Shown here piece after piece: positions 9,650 through 19,008 of a stretch of 64,000 nt of DNA. Made by a program: the position numbers and the translations under genes. The notes below the pieces were generated by a model. That model saw nothing but the letters and a program-made list of their open reading frames with translations. It ran no database searches and was not told the DNA's origin. The stretch's first letter is position 1. Each line of letters starts with the position of its first letter. This DNA comes from Mycolicibacterium baixiangningiae (GTDB taxonomy: Bacteria; Actinomycetota; Actinomycetes; Mycobacteriales; Mycobacteriaceae): NCBI RefSeq assembly GCF_016313185.1, contig NZ_CP066218.1, positions 434,001 to 498,000 of the forward strand. The letters run 5' to 3'.

Positions 9650-9689
9650 GCCCGGCCGGCGTCGAACGCCTTGGTGCGCCGGCCCGGGC
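9650..9689 (+). promoter_or_regulatory. Near-perfect inverted repeat in the kinase leader
   Basis: GCCCGGCCGGCG at 9650-9661 pairs with CGCCGGCCCGGGC at 9677-9689 with a single bulged G. The predicted stem ends just before the gagaggga ribosome site of the sensor kinase, so it could influence its expression. Confidence 0.4.
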
Positions 9690-9706
9690 AGTGAGAGGGA
9701 TGTCGG

Positions 9707-12700
9707 GTGGGTGTGGAGGACGCTGAGGCGGCTTCGTCGGCCTCGTCGCCGGACGCGCTGTTCGGCGCGGACCCCGATGTCGGCAGGCACCTCGCCGAGG
9801 TGGACTGGACGGCGACCGCCCTGGGTCCGCCTGCCGCATGGCCGCAGAGCCTGCGCACCGCCGTGAGCATCCTGCTGTCGTCGCGTTTCCCGATGTGGAT
9901 GGCGTGGGGTCCGGAGCTGACGTTCTTCTGCAACGCCGCCTACCGGCGCGCCACACTCGGCCGCAAATACCCGTGGGCACTGGGCCGCCCGGCCAGCGAG
10001 GTGTGGGCGGAGATATGGCCCGACATCGGCCCGCGGATCGAATCGGTGCTGTCGACCGGCCAGGCCACCTGGGATGTCGCGCTGATGCTGTTCCTCGAAC
10101 GGTCCGGCTACTCCGAGGAGACCTACCACACCTTCTCCTACAGCCCGCTGCGCGACGACGGGGGCCACGTCGTCGGCATGCTCTGCGTGGTCAGTGAGGA
10201 CACCGAACGCGTCATCGCCGAACGCCGGATGGCGACCCTGTGCGACCTCGGGTCCGATCCGAGCGTCGTGCGCACCGAGCGCCAGATGCTGGGCTTCGCC
10301 GCCGAACAGCTCAACCACAACCCCTACGACCTGCCGTTCACGCTGACCTACCTGTTCGGTGACGACGGCGAGGCGCGGCTCGCCGCCACCAGCGGTATCG
10401 AGCGGGGACATCCGGCGGCACCGGAAATGCTGTCGCCGGACGGCCTGTCGGTGTGGCCGCTCGAGCTGCCGGCCCAGGGTGAATCAGTCCTGCTCGACGT
10501 CGACGGCGAGTCGCTGCACCTGCCGCGCGGGGGGTGGCCGGATCCACCCGCACAGGCGCTGGTGGTCCCGCTGCTGCAGCAGGGCGCCGACCCGGTCGGA
10601 TTCCTGGTCGCGGCGTTGAACTCGCACCGGTGGCTGGATGCGAACTACCGCGGGTTCGTCGAACTCGTCGCAGGCCACATCGCCGCCGGTATCGGCAGTG
10701 CGCGCAGCTACCGCTCGCAACAGCGGCGGGCCGATGAGCTGGCGGAGCTCGACCTGGCCAAGACCACCTTCTTCTCCAACATCAGTCACGAGTTCCGCAC
10801 GCCGCTCACGCTGATCCTCGGGCCGCTGGCCGAGCTGCGCAACCATGCCGAGGGTCTCGACACGAAGGCGCGCGAGGAGCTCGAGCTCGTGCACCGCAAC
10901 GGTTTACGGCTCGCCAAGCTGGTCAACACGCTGCTGGACTTCTCGCGCATCCAGGCCGGCCGGATGCAGGCCCGGTTCGAACCCGTCGACCTGTCCGCGG
11001 TGACCGCCGAATTGGCCAGCGTGTTCCGTTCGGCCGTCGAGCGCGCGGGGCTGACGTTCACCGTCGCCTGTCCGCCGTTGGTCGAACCGGTGTACGTGGA
11101 CCGTGACATGTGGGAGAAGGTGGTCCTCAACCTGCTCTCCAACGCCCTGAAGTTCACCCTCGAAGGCGAGATCACGGTGCAGGTGACCCACGAGGACGGC
11201 GCCGCGGTGGTCACCGTCGCCGACACCGGGGTCGGGATCTCCGCCGCGGACATGCCCCGGTTGTTCGATCGGTTCCATCGGGTCGAGACGGCCTATGCCC
11301 GGTCGACGGAGGGCAGCGGGATCGGACTGGCGCTCGTCAAGGAACTCGTCGGCCTGCACGGCGGCACGATCGGTGCGCAGAGCGAAGAAAGTCGCGGCAC
11401 CGCCTTCACCATCCGACTGCCTTTCGGTGCAACGCATCTCCCTCCCGACGACGTCGCGCCGCCGGGGCGTGCCTCCGCCGTCTCCGACATCGCGGACCCG
11501 TATGTGCAGGAGGCGCTGCGCTGGTTGCCCAGCGATTCCGACACCGCCGTCGACACCGGTGTCACCGGGGCTGTCGCAGCGGCCGCCGGGGCACGGGTGC
11601 TGATCGCCGACGACAACGCCGATATGCGGGCGTACCTCACCGGACTGCTCCGCGGCGCCGGATACGAGGTGACGGCGGTGAGGGACGGCCGCCAGGCGCT
11701 CGAGTCCGTCCGCGCGGATCTGCCCGACCTCGTCGTCAGCGACGTCATGATGCCCGGACTCGACGGTCTGGGTCTGGTCACGGCGCTGCGCACCGAACCG
11801 CGGACCGCCGCGCTGCCGGTGCTGCTGCTCTCCGCGCGGGCGGGCCAGGAATCGTCCATCGAGGGATTGCAGGCCGGCGCCGACGACTACCTCGTGAAAC
11901 CGTTTGCCGCAGCGGAGCTCTTGGCTCGGGTCCGGGCGAATGTCGCACTGGCGAGGTTGCGCAACGACCACAGCCGCTGGCGCACCGCCCTGATCGACTC
12001 CCTGCAGGAAGCGTTCTTCGTCTGCGACGAAGACGGTGCCATCATCGAGATCAACACCGCGTTCACCGACATCCTCGGCTACGGCCCCGAAGGACTGCCG
12101 TACCAACCCGTGCAACCGTGGTGGCCGGACCCCGACGCCGATCCGGAGGGTCACCGCAAGACCAGCCGGGCGTTCTCCGGGGTGCTGAACCAGGGCCCTG
12201 GCGACTACACGTTCCCGGTGGTGCACCGCGACGGGCATCGGCTGTGGGTCAGCGCGAGCTTCAACCCGGCCGAAGATCCCGACACCGGCCGACGGGTCAT
12301 GGTCGGCACCTTTCGTGACGTCACCGCGGAGCACTACACGGTGCAACGCGAAACCGCGCTCGCGGCACTCAACGCGCAACTCGTCGACGCCGACACGCTC
12401 GACGGGGCGCTGCAGGCCACCGTCGGGGAATTACTGCGGCTGTGGCGGGCGCGTCGTGTGGTGGCCGTCACCTTCCCCAACCAGGACCCCGACGCGGTCC
12501 CCGAGATCATCTGTGCCGGTGAACCCGTGCAGTGGGCGGAGCTCCCGCCGCGGCGGCGCAGCGTGATCACCGCCCTGCGCAGCGCCGATCTGCTCATCAC
12601 CCACACCGAGGAGTACGGCACCGCGGGTATCGCGCTGCAGCATCCGCGCGGCGGCGTCCTCGTCCTGTGGATCGAGCTGTTGGAGCAGCGTCCGTTCACG

Positions 12701-13858
12701 CCGGAGGACCACACGCTGCTCACGGTTCTCGCAGGTCGCCTGGGCCAGGGTCTGCACCGCGTGTACCAACTCGACCAGCAGCGGGAGACCGCGCTGACGC
12801 TGCAGCACGCGATCCTCGGTCCGGCCCGGCTGCCCGGTGGCTTCGCCGTCCGCTATCACCCCGCGACGCGGCCCCTCCAAGTCGGCGGCGACTGGTACGA
12901 CGTCGTCGACCTCGACGGCGGGCGCATCGCGCTGATCGTCGGCGACTGTGTCGGCCACGACCTGGAAGCCGCCACCGTCATGGGTCAGCTGCGCAGCGCG
13001 TGTCGCGCGCTGCTGCTCGACCACCCGAGCCCGGGCGCCGCCCTGGCCGGTCTCGACCGGTTCGCGGCCAGGCTGCCGGGAGCCCGTTGCACCACGGTGT
13101 GGTGTGCGGTGCTCGCGCCGGACACCGGCGAACTGGTCTATTCCAGCGCGGGCCACCCGCCGCCGATCCTCGTCGAGGCCGACGGCACCACCCGGGTGCT
13201 CGACGACGCGCGCGGCTTCGCCCTGGCGTTGCGGCCCCACCAGGACCGGCCCGAAGCCAGGGTGACCCTGTCCGCCCGCGCCACCCTGCTCCTCTATACC
13301 GACGGTCTGGTGGAGCGCCGCCGCGCCGCACTGGACACGGGCATCAGCCGTGCTGCCGACCTCGTCGCCGAAGGTCGTTCCGCCGTCCTCGACGACGTCG
13401 CCGACCAGCTGATGTCCCGGCTGGCGCCCGACGGCGGGTATCAGGACGATGTGGCGTTGTTGCTCTACCGCCAGCCCGCCCCCCTGGACATGGTCTTCCC
13501 GGCTCGCAACGAGTTCCTCGCGAGTTCCCGTGGCGCGCTTCGGCGTTGGCTGACGCAGGCCGGCGTGGGAGCGGACCAGGCGATGAATGTGCTCATCGCG
13601 GCGGGCGAAGCCGTCGCCAACGCGATCGAGCACGGGCACCGTAACCGTCCCGACGGGTACGTCACCTTGCGGGCGACGGCGATGGTCGACCGGCTCCGGG
13701 TCTCGGTCCTCGACACCGGTGAGTGGGAGACCCCACGGACCGAGGTCGACACCCGGCGGGGGCGGGGCGTGGCGCTGATGGAGGGTCTCATGGACGACGT
13801 CACGATCAGACCCGGTGACGACGGCACCGCGGTCCACCTCAACGCGAGGATCCTCTGA
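9707..13858 (+). CDS. Multidomain sensor histidine kinase / receiver / SpoIIE phosphatase / RsbW-like ATPase fusion
   Basis: 1383 residues, GTG start after a GAGGGA site. Domain order: N-terminal PAS-like region (about 40-160), GAF-like (170-345), HisKA with the phospho-accepting His361 in SHEFRTPL, HATPase (N-box NLLSNALKF near 475, DTGVGIS, GSGIGLALVKEL near 537), receiver domain with VLIADDNADM and phospho-acceptor Asp679 in SDVMMPGLDG plus the KPF lysine, a PAS domain (765-880), GAF-like (890-1030), SpoIIE/PP2C phosphatase (1040-1255, VGGDWYDVVDL and GDCVGHDLEAA metal motifs), and a C-terminal HATPase_c2 anti-sigma-kinase-like domain (1260-1383, EAVANAIEHGH). No membrane segment was seen, so it is probably cytosolic. 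It joins two-component signalling to sigma-factor partner switching. The stop overlaps the STAS gene start by one base, so the two are likely co-translated and the STAS protein is the likely substrate. Confidence 0.9.
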   Translation: MGVEDAEAASSASSPDALFGADPDVGRHLAEVDWTATALGPPAAWPQSLRTAVSILLSSRFPMWMAWGPELTFFCNAAYRRATLGRKYPWALGRPASEVWAEIWPDIGPRIESVLSTGQATWDVALMLFLERSGYSEETYHTFSYSPLRDDGGHVVGMLCVVSEDTERVIAERRMATLCDLGSDPSVVRTERQMLGFAAEQLNHNPYDLPFTLTYLFGDDGEARLAATSGIERGHPAAPEMLSPDGLSVWPLELPAQGESVLLDVDGESLHLPRGGWPDPPAQALVVPLLQQGADPVGFLVAALNSHRWLDANYRGFVELVAGHIAAGIGSARSYRSQQRRADELAELDLAKTTFFSNISHEFRTPLTLILGPLAELRNHAEGLDTKAREELELVHRNGLRLAKLVNTLLDFSRIQAGRMQARFEPVDLSAVTAELASVFRSAVERAGLTFTVACPPLVEPVYVDRDMWEKVVLNLLSNALKFTLEGEITVQVTHEDGAAVVTVADTGVGISAADMPRLFDRFHRVETAYARSTEGSGIGLALVKELVGLHGGTIGAQSEESRGTAFTIRLPFGATHLPPDDVAPPGRASAVSDIADPYVQEALRWLPSDSDTAVDTGVTGAVAAAAGARVLIADDNADMRAYLTGLLRGAGYEVTAVRDGRQALESVRADLPDLVVSDVMMPGLDGLGLVTALRTEPRTAALPVLLLSARAGQESSIEGLQAGADDYLVKPFAAAELLARVRANVALARLRNDHSRWRTALIDSLQEAFFVCDEDGAIIEINTAFTDILGYGPEGLPYQPVQPWWPDPDADPEGHRKTSRAFSGVLNQGPGDYTFPVVHRDGHRLWVSASFNPAEDPDTGRRVMVGTFRDVTAEHYTVQRETALAALNAQLVDADTLDGALQATVGELLRLWRARRVVAVTFPNQDPDAVPEIICAGEPVQWAELPPRRRSVITALRSADLLITHTEEYGTAGIALQHPRGGVLVLWIELLEQRPFTPEDHTLLTVLAGRLGQGLHRVYQLDQQRETALTLQHAILGPARLPGGFAVRYHPATRPLQVGGDWYDVVDLDGGRIALIVGDCVGHDLEAATVMGQLRSACRALLLDHPSPGAALAGLDRFAARLPGARCTTVWCAVLAPDTGELVYSSAGHPPPILVEADGTTRVLDDARGFALALRPHQDRPEARVTLSARATLLLYTDGLVERRRAALDTGISRAADLVAEGRSAVLDDVADQLMSRLAPDGGYQDDVALLLYRQPAPLDMVFPARNEFLASSRGALRRWLTQAGVGADQAMNVLIAAGEAVANAIEHGHRNRPDGYVTLRATAMVDRLRVSVLDTGEWETPRTEVDTRRGRGVALMEGLMDDVTIRPGDDGTAVHLNARIL

Positions 13859-14214
13859 TGGCCACACCGCTCACCGTCAGCGCCGACCGGCACGACGACG
13901 GCACCCCGCTGCTGGTCGCGGCCGGCGAGATCGACCGGAGCAACATCGAGACCTTCACCCGGGCCCTCACCACGGTGATCGCCTCCGCAGACGGCACCGG
14001 CGGCCCCGGCGGCCCGGTGACCATCGACCTCACCGCGGTCGAATACCTGGACAGCGCCGCGATCGGCGCGCTGTCGGTGCACGCCGATCAGGCGCCGGGG
14101 ATGCGTCTCCTCGCCAATCCGTACCTGATTCCGGTGCTCCGGATCAGCGGCATCGACCAACTGGCCACCGTCCAAGCCGCCGGCGTCGACCCGGCCGAGG
14201 CAGATCCGAGCTGA
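13858..14214 (+). CDS. STAS-domain anti-sigma factor antagonist
   Basis: 118 residues. The ATG at 13858 shares its A with the TGA of the kinase-phosphatase gene. The STAS core is clear: GEIDRSNIETF followed by TIDLTAVEYLDSAAIGAL, where the Ser of the DS pair is the site phosphorylated by RsbW-type kinases and dephosphorylated by SpoIIE-type phosphatases in characterised members. Both activities are predicted in the upstream fusion protein, so this is its probable partner. When unphosphorylated such proteins bind an anti-sigma factor and free the sigma factor. Confidence 0.9.
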   Translation: MATPLTVSADRHDDGTPLLVAAGEIDRSNIETFTRALTTVIASADGTGGPGGPVTIDLTAVEYLDSAAIGALSVHADQAPGMRLLANPYLIPVLRISGIDQLATVQAAGVDPAEADPS

Positions 14215-14244
14215 CCCCGGGTAGTAGGGCGGGCCGAATTGGTG

Positions 14245-14269
14245 GTGTTTTTCCCGGTCGCAGGGGGTA
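14245..14269 (+). promoter_or_regulatory. SigF-like promoter before the BrkB-family gene
   Basis: GTGTT (14245-14249), a 15-base spacer and GGGTA (14265-14269) resemble the mycobacterial SigF consensus GGTTT-N15/17-GGGTA. The gene start is about 37 bases downstream. The upstream STAS/phosphatase pair makes a general-stress sigma link plausible. One mismatch in the -35 element lowers certainty. Confidence 0.45.
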
Positions 14270-14305
14270 TGCCGGGCGCACTACTGGCGCGGGGAAGGTG
14301 CTGCG

Positions 14306-15469
14306 GTGATCGGTTGGCTCGACAGGCTGCAGCAGCGCAGTCGGGTGATGGGCTACATCATCGCGGTCATCTACAAGTACGTCGATGATCAGGGCGGCTA
14401 CCTCGCGGCGCTGATCACCTACTACGCGTTCGTCTCGCTCTTTCCGCTGCTGCTCCTGCTGACCACAGTGCTCGGCGTGCTACTCGTCGGCCGCCCGGAG
14501 TTGCAGCAGCAGGTCGTCGAGGCGACCGTCAGCCAGTTCCCGCTGATCGGTCAGCAACTGGCCGAGCCCGAGAAACTCAGCGGCGGGGTGGCCGCCATCG
14601 TGATCGGCATCCTGGGGGCGCTCTACGGTGGCTCCGGGGTCGGACAGGCCATCCAGAATGCGATGGACTCGGTGTGGGCGGTGCCCCGCAACAAGCGCCC
14701 CGATCCGTTCCGGTCCCGCTTCCGCAGCCTGCTGCTCCTGCTCGTGCTGGGGACGGCGGCGATCGCGGCGACGGTGCTGTCGGCGTTCGGCCGCGCCGTC
14801 GACGATTTCGGCGCGTTCGGCAGGTCGGGGATCCTGGTGGCGACCATCGCGATCAACACCGGGATCTGTCTGGTGGCGTTCCGGATGACGACGAGCCGCA
14901 AGCTGACCTACCGGCAGGTGTTGCCGGGAGCCCTTGCCGCAGCGGCGGTCTGGCAGTTCCTGCAGTGGTTCGGAGCAGGATTCATCGCGCGGATTGCGAG
15001 CTCTTCGAGCGCCACCAACACCGTGTTCGCCCTGGTCCTCGGGCTGTTGGCGTTCCTCTACCTCATCTCGGTCAGCCTGGTGCTGTGCGCGGAACTCAAC
15101 GTCGTGCGGGTCGACCGGCTGTATCCGCGCGCGCTGCTCACCCCGTTCACCGACGAGGTGACACTGACCTCGGCGGATCGCCGCACCTACACCGGTAAGG
15201 CGAAAGCCGAGCGGGTCAAGGGTTTTCAGCACGTCTCGGTGACGTTCGAGGAGAGCCGGTCAGACGCCCATGAGGTTCTCGATCCAGCCGCGGGCGAAGT
15301 AGACGAGGAAGCCGGCGGCCACGACCCACAGCAGCGGGCTGATCTCACGGGCCTTGCCGGCGCCGGAGCGGACGACCACCCACGAGATGAACCCGACGCC
15401 GATCCCGTTGGCGATCGAGTAGGTGAAGGGCATGGCCGCCACAGTGAGGACCACGGGCAACGCCACTGA
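14306..15469 (+). CDS. YihY/BrkB-family inner membrane protein with antisense-coded tail
   Basis: 387 residues from a GTG with a GGGGAAGG site. About six membrane helices lie between residues 25 and 265, with the family landmarks ALITYYAFVSLFPLLLLL and GQAIQNAMDSVW. Function in the family is poorly defined (older annotation as ribonuclease BN is wrong). The homologous part ends around residue 318 (VSVTFEESRS). The last 70 or so residues are low-complexity, acidic, His-rich sequence read antisense through the 3' end of the convergent permease gene, which suggests that the ancestral stop codon was lost. Confidence 0.85.
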   Translation: MIGWLDRLQQRSRVMGYIIAVIYKYVDDQGGYLAALITYYAFVSLFPLLLLLTTVLGVLLVGRPELQQQVVEATVSQFPLIGQQLAEPEKLSGGVAAIVIGILGALYGGSGVGQAIQNAMDSVWAVPRNKRPDPFRSRFRSLLLLLVLGTAAIAATVLSAFGRAVDDFGAFGRSGILVATIAINTGICLVAFRMTTSRKLTYRQVLPGALAAAAVWQFLQWFGAGFIARIASSSSATNTVFALVLGLLAFLYLISVSLVLCAELNVVRVDRLYPRALLTPFTDEVTLTSADRRTYTGKAKAERVKGFQHVSVTFEESRSDAHEVLDPAAGEVDEEAGGHDPQQRADLTGLAGAGADDHPRDEPDADPVGDRVGEGHGRHSEDHGQRH

Positions 15470-16675
15470 GAACTCGGACAGTTCGATGTGCCGAAGGTGC
15501 GACACCATCATCGCGCCCACCACCACCAACGCGGCCGCCGCCACCTCGGTCGGCACGATGGACGCCAGCGGCGCGACGAACATCGCCGCGAGGAACAGGC
15601 CACCGGTGATCAGGTTCGCCAGGCCGGTGCGCGCCCCTTCCTCGATGCCCGCCCCGGACTCGATGAAGACCGTGTTCGACGATGCCGACGTCGCACCGCC
15701 GACCGCGGCGCCGGCGCCTTCCACGATCAGCGCCGACTTCAGTCGCGGGAACGTGCCGTGCTGATCGGCGAGACCGGCCTCCCGAGAGAGCCCGGTGAAG
15801 GTGCCCATCGCGTCGAAGAAGTTCGCGAACACCAACGTGAAGACGAGCATGACCGCCGCGAGGATCCCGATGCGTTCAAAGCTGCCGGCCAGGCTGAACT
15901 CGCCGATCAGAGAGAGGTCGGGCAGGGCGAACGGCGAACCGGACAGCTGCGGCACCGACAAACTCCAGCCGCCGGGGTTGTCCTGGGCCGATCCGAGATC
16001 CCAGATCGCCTCGACGATGACCGCGACGACGGTGCCGGCGACCAGGCCGATGAGGATCCCGCCCCGCACGCGTCGGGCGACCAGCACGCCGGTGACGAGC
16101 AGCGTGACCACGAAGATGACCGTCGGGACGGTGCTGATCGAGCCCAGCCCGCCTGCGCCCAGCCCGACCGGCGGTGAGGCCAGCCCGGTGGAACTGACAA
16201 AGCCCGCGTCGACCAGACCGATGAACAGGATGAACAACCCGATACCCGCGGTGATCGCCAGCTTCAGCTGCATGGGAACCGCGTCGAAGACCAGTCGGCG
16301 CAGACCGGTCACCGCCAGCAGCACGATGATCAGGCCGTTGATGACCACCAGGCCCATCGCCTCGGCCCAGCTGACCTCACCGACCACCGTGGTGGCAAGG
16401 AAGGAGTTGATACCCAGGCCGGCGGCGAAGGCGAACGGCAGCCGCGCGATCAGGCCGAAAAGGATGGTCATGACGCCCGCCGCGAGCGCGGTGGTGGCCG
16501 AGACCTGCGCGAACTGAAGCGAATTCCCCTCGACGTCCTCCGCGCTGGACAGGATGATCGGGTTCAGCACGATGATGTAGGCCATCGCGATGAACGTGAC
16601 GAGGCCGCCGCGGACCTCGGCGCCGAGGGTGGACCCGCGTGCCGAGATCTCGAAGAAGCGGTCGAGGCGATTCAT
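15260..16675 (-). CDS. NCS2-family purine permease (AzgA-like)
   Basis: 471 residues, about 12-14 membrane segments. The N-terminus (FFEISARGSTLGAEVRGGLVTF) and MAYIIVLNPIIL match the AzgA/GhxP branch of nucleobase/cation symporter-2, which takes up guanine, hypoxanthine or adenine. FANFFDAMGTFTGLSREAGL and ESGAGIEEGARTGLANL are further family blocks. It is divergent from an ArgP-like regulator (74 bases apart). Its last 210 bases overlap the convergent BrkB-like reading frame. Confidence 0.88.
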   Translation of the reverse strand: MNRLDRFFEISARGSTLGAEVRGGLVTFIAMAYIIVLNPIILSSAEDVEGNSLQFAQVSATTALAAGVMTILFGLIARLPFAFAAGLGINSFLATTVVGEVSWAEAMGLVVINGLIIVLLAVTGLRRLVFDAVPMQLKLAITAGIGLFILFIGLVDAGFVSSTGLASPPVGLGAGGLGSISTVPTVIFVVTLLVTGVLVARRVRGGILIGLVAGTVVAVIVEAIWDLGSAQDNPGGWSLSVPQLSGSPFALPDLSLIGEFSLAGSFERIGILAAVMLVFTLVFANFFDAMGTFTGLSREAGLADQHGTFPRLKSALIVEGAGAAVGGATSASSNTVFIESGAGIEEGARTGLANLITGGLFLAAMFVAPLASIVPTEVAAAALVVVGAMMVSHLRHIELSEFSVALPVVLTVAAMPFTYSIANGIGVGFISWVVVRSGAGKAREISPLLWVVAAGFLVYFARGWIENLMGV

Positions 16676-16749
16676 GGGACGACCCTAAGATGAACCGCCG
16701 CAGACGGCGAGTTACCACGTCGGGCGCCCGGAATTCCTACATTGGGGCG

Positions 16750-17685
16750 GTGACCACAGCCCATCCCCGCATGCGCGACGAGACCCGCCTCGGTGCCGAT
16801 CAGCTCGCCGCCCTCGCCGCGGTGATCGAGTTCGGCAGCTTCGACGCGGCCGCCGACCACCTGCACGTGACACCGTCCGCGGTGAGTCAGCGCATCAAGA
16901 CTCTCGAGCATCGGGTGGGCCAGGTGCTGGTGGTACGTGAGAAGCCCTGCCGCGCAACGGCATCGGGTGTACCACTGTTGCGCCTCGCGGCGCAGACCGC
17001 GCTATTGGAGGCCGAGGCGCTCGGCGAACTGGGCGGCCCGGGCACCGCGCAGCGCCCTCGGGTGGCGCTCGCGGTCAACGCGGATTCGATGTCGACATGG
17101 TTCACCGCGGTGCTCGGCGACGTCTCGGAGGTCCTGTTCGACATCCGGATCGAGGACCAGGATCACTCGGCGCGGTTGCTGCGCGAAGGTGTGGTGATGG
17201 GTGCGGTCACCACCGAACGCCGCCCGGTGCCCGGCTGCCGCGTCCAATCACTCGGGCTGATGCGCTACCTCCCTGTCGCGAGCGCGGCGTACGTCGAACG
17301 GTATCTGCCCGACGGGTTCACTCCGGGTGCCGCCGCGCACGCGCCGTCGCTGGCGTGGAACCGCGATGACGCGCTGCAGGACATGTTGCTTCGCAAGGGG
17401 TTTCGTCGCACGGTCCCGCGGCCGGTGCACTACGTGCCGACCGCCGAGGGGTTCGGCGCTGCGGTGCGCGCCGGGTTGGGGTGGGGGATGTACCCGGAGC
17501 AACTGGCGGCTCCCCACCTGGCCGACGGATCCTTCGTCCGCATCGCCGACGTCCACCTCGACGTCCCGCTGTACTGGCAATGCTGGAAACTCGACAGCCC
17601 GCTCGTCAAGCGGGTCACCGGCGCGGTGCGTTCGGCGGCGACCGGCCTGGCGCGCCGGAAGGTCAGATCCGCCGCCGGAGGATGA
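16750..17685 (+). CDS. LysR-family regulator, ArgP/LysG type
   Basis: 311 residues from the GTG at 16750; an ATG at 16771 (304 residues) is an equally good start and neither has a strong ribosome site. The N-terminal winged helix-turn-helix (LAALAAVIEFGSFDAAADHL, then VTPSAVSQRIKTLE) is typical of ArgP/LysG/IciA proteins, followed by the LysR effector domain. In M. tuberculosis LysG controls a LysE exporter, but no LysE-like gene is adjacent here. The divergent purine permease is the obvious candidate target. Confidence 0.85.
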   Translation: MTTAHPRMRDETRLGADQLAALAAVIEFGSFDAAADHLHVTPSAVSQRIKTLEHRVGQVLVVREKPCRATASGVPLLRLAAQTALLEAEALGELGGPGTAQRPRVALAVNADSMSTWFTAVLGDVSEVLFDIRIEDQDHSARLLREGVVMGAVTTERRPVPGCRVQSLGLMRYLPVASAAYVERYLPDGFTPGAAAHAPSLAWNRDDALQDMLLRKGFRRTVPRPVHYVPTAEGFGAAVRAGLGWGMYPEQLAAPHLADGSFVRIADVHLDVPLYWQCWKLDSPLVKRVTGAVRSAATGLARRKVRSAAGG

Positions 17686-17912
17686 CGCGCCGGTAGGCGC
17701 GGGGGCGTTCCGCGTCACGCATGGAGGTATGGACGTGTTGCGGCTCGATCAGCGCCACGCCGGTCACCCGTTTGCGGAGCAGCCGCGCGGCCGCGCTCAC
17801 CCCTTGCCGCTGGGCCTCGGCCGGTCAGCTCGGGTGTGCTGGGTTAGGCTGCGGCGAACACCGCCAGTGTTGCTGCGAGCTAGCGGGGGCAGCGAGGGGA
17901 AGGGGGATCGCG

Positions 17913-18995
17913 GTGCACTGGCTTCGACGTTGGTGGCGGCAACCGGACCATTTCGACTGGATCACCGGGTACCTGCGGGCGCGTGGGATGCTCGGGATGG
18001 CGCGCTTGAATCTGGCCTGCAGCACGGCCGCACTCGCCCTCATTCCCGCGGTGCTGACCATGAGTTCCCGCGGGCCCCACGGCGGGATGGCCCAGGCGGT
18101 GACCTGGCTCTCGGTGCTCGGCGGGCTGGGCGCCGCCGCGATGTGGGTGGGCCGCTGGCCTACCCGCCGCCTCTCGGTCGCCTACATCGTGTCCGCAAAC
18201 CTGTTCATCGCGCTGGCCTGCTACGTGCAGGACGACCCGATGATCGGGCTGATGGGCTGCACGGTGTTCGCCACCACCGGCGGGTACATCGCGCTGTTCC
18301 ACACGCCCGGATACATGATCTACAACTTCGCGGTCGCGCTGTATGTCGGTGTGCTGCAGTCGGTTCGGCTCGCGACGGAAAGTGCCGACACCGCATTGGC
18401 GGCCGCCCTGCTCCTGCTGGTGGTCGTGCTCAACATCGCGGTGCCGTTCGCCGTCCAGGCAGTGGTGCACGTGCTCGGCGTGGATCTGCTGCGGGCGAAC
18501 CGCGACCCGCTGACAGGTCTGCTCAACCGCCGCGCGGTGTACCAGCAGATCGAGCACCTGTTGACCGCGCATCGCGACCAGCACGTCCACCTGGCTGTCG
18601 CCGTCGTCGACCTCGACGATTTCAAGTTGCTCAACGACAGTCACGGCCACGCGGCGGGCGACCAGGCGCTCGTCGCCGTCGCCCGCGCCCTGCGCACCGG
18701 GGTCAGCCAGACCGCGGTCGTGGGCCGGCTCGGGGGTGAGGAATTCCTACTCGCCGACCTCCTGGAGGCCGGGGACATCGACGAGTGGGCGCAGCGCATG
18801 TGCGCGGCCGTGGCGATCGTCCCGTTCCGCCTCACGGCCAGCGTCGGCGTGGCGGCGGTCTGCCTTCCGCTGTTCGACGAGGACGGGCAGGCCGTGATCC
18901 ACACGCTCATCGGCGCTGCCGACCACGCGATGTACGCGGCCAAACGCGCCGGCGGCAACCAGTTCCGCCACGATGACCGAAGCGCCTGCCGCTGA
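17913..18995 (+). CDS. Membrane-anchored GGDEF-domain protein (putative diguanylate cyclase)
   Basis: 360 residues from the GTG at 17913, preceded by an AGGGGGA site; a longer frame from 17721 has no family-like sequence. About six hydrophobic helices occupy residues 25-190, then a GGDEF domain begins at NRDPLTGLLNRRA. The active-site loop reads GRLGGEEF, a catalytically competent variant. No RxxD inhibitory site was obvious just upstream. It would make cyclic di-GMP at the membrane. No EAL domain is present. Confidence 0.88.
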   Translation: MHWLRRWWRQPDHFDWITGYLRARGMLGMARLNLACSTAALALIPAVLTMSSRGPHGGMAQAVTWLSVLGGLGAAAMWVGRWPTRRLSVAYIVSANLFIALACYVQDDPMIGLMGCTVFATTGGYIALFHTPGYMIYNFAVALYVGVLQSVRLATESADTALAAALLLLVVVLNIAVPFAVQAVVHVLGVDLLRANRDPLTGLLNRRAVYQQIEHLLTAHRDQHVHLAVAVVDLDDFKLLNDSHGHAAGDQALVAVARALRTGVSQTAVVGRLGGEEFLLADLLEAGDIDEWAQRMCAAVAIVPFRLTASVGVAAVCLPLFDEDGQAVIHTLIGAADHAMYAAKRAGGNQFRHDDRSACR

Positions 18996-19008
18996 TACGT
19001 TGGCGGCG

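Noticed and set aside
17835..17853. IdeR half-site (GGTTAGGCT) upstream of the GGDEF gene
   Set aside because: The right half of the box does not match; about 11 of 19 positions is weak in high-GC DNA.
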